From Imbricaverruca yamaguchii (lineage: Eukaryota; Arthropoda; Thecostraca; Neoverrucidae), in NCBI GenBank assembly GCA_034440575.1, contig JAOTOL010001657.1, forward strand, positions 1,628,001 to 1,692,000: a DNA stretch of 64,000 nucleotides. The letters are read 5' to 3'. Both the position numbers and the translations under genes were made by a program. The notes beneath the pieces were generated by a model. That model had not been told where the DNA came from, searched no databases, and saw only the letters and a program-made list of their open reading frames with translations. Below are positions 59,212-64,000 of this stretch, in pieces; the stretch's first letter is position 1; each line of letters begins with the position of its first letter.

Positions 59212-59460
59212 CTAGATAAATATTTTAGTTAAGGTGTTGGATGAGAACGGTCGGGAACATTTGTGTGGTGCTACTTTATCGTTAGCTGAATATCTGACGT
59301 GGCAGTCGTCGTCACAGAACTTGGTGTCACCATCACAACTCATGCACAGAAACCTGGCTATACTCGTGTGACAAAAGATGGAACAACAGTGGCAAGCATT
59401 CGGTTCGCAACGTCTCCTGTCATCAGCTTGTTGCATCATCCTCGCAAAAACCACCATCAA
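59212..59460 (-). CDS. Candidate exon with cysteine-rich, B-box-like zinc finger
   Basis: The minus-strand frame contains CHCCSIFCHTSIARFLCMSC followed by DGDTKFCDDDCHVRYSAN and APHKC. The spacing C-x2-C-x6-C-x3-C-x-then-H resembles B-box-type zinc fingers of arthropod regulators, and the composition is not repeat-derived. Exon limits are unclear: ATGACAG near 59429 could be an acceptor, and the frame closes with TAG at 59212. It may be a terminal exon of another gene or a pseudogene fragment. Confidence 0.35.
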   Translation of the reverse strand: MMVVFARMMQQADDRRRCEPNACHCCSIFCHTSIARFLCMSCDGDTKFCDDDCHVRYSANDKVAPHKCSRPFSSNTLTKIFI

Positions 59461-59615
59461 CTATTTTCCGTGGCCTGTTACGTGTGTGGGCGAATACCAC
59501 GAATTCCCGCAGGTACTGTCCAATAACTGGAGCGGATTTATTAAATGACGAGTTCATCACGTCGAGAAAAGCTATATATAGACCTCGTAAATCGCAAGCC
59601 AGATTTACGCAACTT

Positions 59616-59832
59616 CTGAGCTGTATTGCAGTGGTTGGCGTCGTGTTTTGTGGTGAAGCGCCGATTTCGCTGGATGACCAGCAGCTTGTGAGCTGTGTTG
59701 CGGTGGTCGGAGACATGTTGCGTGGTGAAGCGGCGACATTGCTGGCTGACCGGCAGCTTCTGAGTTGTGTTGCGGTGGTTGCGTCATGTTGTGTGGTGAA
59801 GCGCCGATTTCGCTGGCTGACCAGCAGCTCAA
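59616..59832. repeat. 69-bp repeat, three copies
   Basis: Three diverged units, each containing GTGAGCTGTGTTGCGGTGGT, then TGGTGAAGCG and GCTGACCAGCAGCT. As 69 is 23 codons the plus frame repeats a peptide (SCVAVVG). No evidence of expression. Confidence 0.85.
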
Positions 59833-60295
59833 TGCAGGCCATCAATGGCTGGCATCCCGTGACCCATTGTTGGTGATGAGCGACCAGTACGTAGATACCA
59901 ATAGACAGCGGCCAACGAAGCGACCGGAGACGAGTAGTTTGCAAAACCTGTAGCCTGTGACGAGTTATACAAGTGTAAATTGGCAACTGATGCTCGCCAC
60001 TGCGACTCTGGAGAGTAACCGAGGTTCCCAACTGCGATCACTGTACACTGACACGAGCAGTGAACAGTGATTAATGCCAAGTAACCCATAACCGGTGATC
60101 ATTTGCTGTGATCAGCGCTTAGTGACCGAGGTAGTAATTGACAAATGGTCGAGTATCAGTAGCTACTGGACAAATATTGGTCACGTCAACAATTTGTCCA
60201 GTTCGCCCTGGTAAATGACGGTATTCACTGTGGCCATTCGCCATCGACCAGCGGTCGGGGACAATGTACGAACTGAGGGCTGTGACGCGCATCGA
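59833..60295. other. Unique sequence
   Basis: No feature recognised. Confidence 0.4.
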
Positions 60296-61104
60296 TCCGG
60301 CTCGCACCAACACGCACCAACACGCACCAACACGCACCAACACGCACCAACACGCACCAACACGCACCAACACGCACCAACACGCACCAACACGCACCAA
60401 CACGCACCAACACGCACCAACACGCACCAACACGCACCAACACGCACCAACACGCACCAACACGCACCAACACCCACCAACACGCACCAACACGCACCAA
60501 CACGCACCAACACGCACCAACACGCACCAACACGCACCGACACGCACCGACACGCACCAACAAGCACCAACACGCACCAACACGTACCAACACGCACCAA
60601 CACGCACCAACACGCACCAACACGCACCAACACGCACCAACAAGCACCAACACGCACCAACACGTACCAACACGCACCAACACGCACCAGCACGCACAAA
60701 CACGCACCAACACGCACCAACACGCACCAACACGCGCCGACACGCACCGACACACACCGACACACACCGACACACACCAACACGCACCAACACGCACCAA
60801 CACGCGCCGACACGCACCAACACGCACCAACACGCACCAACACGCACCAACACGCACCAACACGCGCCGACACGCACCGACACACACCGACACACACCGA
60901 CACACACCAACACGCACCAACACGCACCAACACGCGCCGACACGCACCAACACGCACCAACACGCACCAACACGCACCAACACGCGCCGACACGCACCGA
61001 CACACACCAACACACACCAACACGCACCAACACGCACCAACACGCACCAACACGCACCAACACGCAACCGACACGCACCAACACGCACCAACACGCACGA
61101 TGGC
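60296..61104. repeat. 10-bp minisatellite
   Basis: About 80 copies of GCACCAACAC. The first 24 or so are nearly pure. Later ones contain blocks of GCACCGACAC and ACACCGACAC that recur as units of about 120 bp, a clear higher-order repeat (near 60730, 60860 and 60980). Confidence 0.97.
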
Positions 61105-61247
61105 ATCACCGTGGCTACCGAGCCGTGCCCGACAAGCTGCATGTGCGGCTGGTTTTGCCCGCCGGCCCCCGCCGAGCGAAATGGCCGGGCGTCCGGTCCG
61201 ACGTCGGAGCCCGCGCAGAGTTGTACGGCAACGGTCCGGCCAGAAGC

Positions 61248-62130
61248 CAGCTGGTGAGACAGAAGCCCGGCTGGTGAGACAGAAGCCTGGCTGGTGAGAC
61301 AGAAGCCCGGCTGGTGAGACAGAAGCCTGGCTGGTGAGACAGAAGCCTGGCTGATGAGACAGAAGCCTGGCTGATGAGACAGAAGCCTGGCTGGTGAGAC
61401 AGAAGCCTGGCTGGTGAGACAGAAGCCTGGCTGGTGAGACAGAAGCCTGGCTGGTGAGACAGAAGCCTGGCTGGTGAGACAGAAGCCTGGCTGGTGAGAC
61501 AGAAGCCTGACTGGTGAGTCAGAAGCCTGTCTGGTGAGACAGAAGCCTGGCTGGTGAGACAGAAGCTTGGCTGTGAGACAGAAGCCTGACTGAGCAGAAG
61601 CCTGGCTGGTGAGACAAAAGCCTGGCTGGTGAGACAGAAGCCGGCTGGTGAGACGAAGCTTGCTGTGAGACAAAGCCCGCTGTGAACATGAAGACAGAAG
61701 CCTGGCTGGTGAGACAGAAGCTTGGCTGGTGAGACAGAAGCCTGGCTGGTGAGACAGAAGCCTGGCTGGTGAGACAGAAGCCTGGCTGGTGAGACAGAAG
61801 CCTGGCTGGTGAGACAGAAGCCTGACTGGTGAGTCAGAAGCCTGTCTGGTGAGACAGAAGCCTGGCTGGTGAGACAGAAGCTTGGCTGGTGAGACAGAAG
61901 CCTGACTGGTGAGTCAGAAGCCTGGCTGGTGAGACAAAAGCCTGGCTGGTGAGACAGAAGCCCGGCTGGTGAGACGGAAGCTTGGCTGGTGAGACAGAAG
62001 CCCGGCTGGTGAAACAGAAGCCGTGAAGGGAAGACAGAAGCCTGGCTGGTGAGACAGAAGCCCGGCTGGTGAGATAGAAGCCTGACTTGTGAGACAGAAG
62101 CTTGGCTGGTGAGACAGAATCTTGGCTGGC
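61248..62130. repeat. 20-bp minisatellite
   Basis: About 44 copies of AGAAGCCTGGCTGGTGAGAC. A disturbed stretch with deletions at 61570-61690 splits it, and blocks on both sides share the same variant order (CCTGACTGGTGAGTC then CCTGTCTGG), indicating segmental duplication inside the array. Confidence 0.96.
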
Positions 62131-63689
62131 CGCTGGACTCGGAGTAGGCTATGTATGTCGGCACTGCCGGTCGTTGCGTACACGCAATTTGCGCATACTT
62201 TCATTACTTTTGAAGAAAATAAACTTTTTTGGGTCTTTTTTGCTGCTTTTTAAAAATTAGCTGTCGTGTGGTTCATCACAGGTGGGGCAGCGAGTGCGGA
62301 GACGACTCCTCCAGTGCGTCTGACATTTGGCGTGGCGCCGGTCATCGTCGCGTGGAATGAATAGACTAAAAACTGCAGCGCCTCTCCCATATTCGTGTCG
62401 GGGCCGCCGCCGCCGCACATGTCTCCCACAGCTCGGAGCTGCACGGCGCCCACAAGACGTTGAGTCGCATCGTTTGACCTGGTGATCGCATCCTTCTTAC
62501 GGCGGTGCAGCGGTGTGCGCTGGTGCTCTGGGCATGGTCGCCTGACCGGGAGTTCTGACTGGCCCGGCAGATTGAACGGACGAGCTTAATGAACGACAAG
62601 GCACAGTGAGAGACACGTGACTTAGCCTGCTCCAGGCACTGGTGAGGATCACGCCGCACGAAGACGTGCATGTACTGGGTGCCGGCCGTCTGCTTCTGGT
62701 GTAATAGTTTGATGTAGTACCGCATTGTGACGCGGAGCTATTCGCCCTACCGCGTTGGCCGCCGCGGGGTTCGTGGCGTCGGGCGAGTCGATGTGGGTTG
62801 TCGGAGGGGGAGTTTCCACCCGTTGGGCGGACGCCCGGCACGCGTGGTCGTTGTGTACCGTGGTACCCCTTAGAACAATGGAAGTTCGAGGACTGGTGCG
62901 CTTCGAGCAGCGCAATTGAGCTGGCATTAACAAGTTCAGCGTGGCAATGGATACACCACGAAGTGGCTTCAGTCTCGGTCTGCACGTGCAGATCGATTGC
63001 TGACGGCGGCAAAGGCACAATCAGTTCGCAATGCTTCGCCGCCATTGAACGGAGCGTGTCCATCGTCGTCGACTGGGGACCTGTCGATGACACGATAAGA
63101 GCTGGCAATGTCAGCGGGCTGGTGGCATGCAGCGGTGGCTGGTGGCGCGTTCTATCACTAGGTAAAGCGTGATTCATGTCCAGGTGATTTTTAATTGACT
63201 CTTGTTCATTGACACGATAAATAGGATTATGTATATGGTTTTACAGCAATGTATTGACGAGAGGGCTGAAATGGCATATTATTGTGGAGACCTCAATAAA
63301 TCTGACCATGACTAAGACTGTGACTATGACTATGCACACCTGGCTGAGCGTCTCAACAGCTGACGTGGTGCAGCACTACCCATAATTGATGTCGGCGATG
63401 TTGGATGGGTTGATACAAGCACGGTTCGTGTACAGCCTGATTAAGTTCGGTATGATTGCACGACAAGCCGATAATCCTTGACGGACAAATGTGACGTGTA
63501 CGTTCACGGGGAGCGCAAATCGCGCGCCATGCACATGCGCAGGCTTGGCGAGCGTCTCCGGCCCGACATTTGCGGCTATTTGACTTGCTAACGGTAAGTG
63601 CATTGGTGCTGCAGTCGGCGGTGGTGCGAGCCGAATTGTGAGGAGGCGTCCTGGCGCGCTGGTCGGTTAGGATGTAATGTACGGCTGCC
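62131..63689. other. Unique sequence with a weak exon candidate
   Basis: The minus frame from 62725 (MRYYIKLLHQKQTAGTQYMH) has C/G-rich third positions over about 35 codons and could be an initial exon, but no donor or homolog was recognised. Another minus frame at 63603-63376 is similarly uncertain. No tandem array in this stretch. Confidence 0.3.
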
Positions 63690-64000
63690 GAGATATGCTG
63701 CCGGGATATGCTGCCAGGATATGCTGTCAAGATATACTGTCAAGATATGCTGCCTGGATATACTGTCAGGATATGCTGCCTGGATATACTGTCAGGATAT
63801 GCTGTCTGGATATAGTGCCAGGATATGTTGCCAGGATATTCCGCCAGGATTTGCTGCCTGGATATACGGTCAGGATATTTCGCTAGGATATGTTGCCTGG
63901 ATATGCTGTCAGAATATTCCGCCAGGACATGCCGCCAGAATATGCCGCCAGGATATGCCGCCAGGATACGCCGCCAGGATATGCCGCCAGGATATGCCGC
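63690..64000. repeat. 13-bp minisatellite, runs off the right edge
   Basis: About 24 copies of GCCAGGATATGCT with variants GTCAGGATATACT and GCCTGGATATACT; the last units are the most uniform. Confidence 0.95.

Noticed and set aside
59484..59876. Plus-strand 130-codon frame
   Set aside because: Its regular part is the 69-bp repeat; the rest has no motif.
60225..62164. Frames of 320-480 codons over the 10- and 20-bp arrays
   Set aside because: Repeat translations; no start context, domain or splice evidence.
63376..63603. 75-codon minus-strand frame as a gene
   Set aside because: Composition looks coding-like, but there is no start context, splice site pair or recognisable motif, and it overlaps a longer frame on the same strand.

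Overview
This window looks like a piece of an animal (eukaryotic) nuclear genome. The one clear cellular gene is split by GT-AG introns, there are tRNA-derived SINEs, a LINE and several terminal-inverted-repeat DNA elements, and much of the sequence is tandem repeat. The gene product (signal peptide, cysteine cap, 24-residue leucine-rich repeats) fits secreted or cell-surface LRR proteins of arthropods. An arthropod, perhaps a crustacean, is my best guess, but nothing in the window proves the lineage.

Main result: six exons on the minus strand, scattered over 39.6 kb (39624 down to 1), join into one reading frame of 294 residues that continues past the left edge. Intron phases are 1, 0, 0, 2 and 1, all with GT-AG borders. 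LRR starts fall at residues 127, 151, 175, 199, 223, 247 and 271, exactly 24 apart, and the period is kept across the three junctions inside the repeat domain (exons 3-4, 4-5 and 5-6). The five introns (16.5, 6.7, 3.5, 3.9 and 8.2 kb, left to right) hold most of the satellites in the left half. Exon 3 ends in a tandem duplication that copies both half an LRR and the splice donor. The acceptor of exon 4 sits beside a minisatellite that repeats a branch-point-like pentamer.

Layout: 1-155 last visible exon; 238-16215 the long intron with 20-, 11-, 11-, 56-, 52-, 40- and 17-bp arrays; 16617-16750 exon; 17422-20254 a fold-back hAT-like element with 8-bp target duplication; 20385-21260 a broken gag-protease remnant; 22035-22218, 23024-23149 and 25900-26087 SINEs; 23481-23656 exon; 27175-27387 exon; 28669-31075 35-, 47- and 38-bp arrays; 31241-31320 exon; 31361-35172 a 16-bp satellite with a strikingly uniform 1.9-kb core; 36328-37340 hexamer and 77-bp arrays; 39501-39624 first coding exon.

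Upstream of the gene (39.7-64 kb) a LINE with an open but internally deleted ORF has split a 23-bp minisatellite. Then come a 654-bp TIR element carrying a perfect hairpin, a TTAA-flanked piggyBac-like element, two more SINEs with target duplications, many more minisatellites, and a few weak coding candidates. No rRNA gene, functional tRNA gene, CRISPR array or operon was seen. The very long open frames in the satellites are artefacts of units that lack stop codons.
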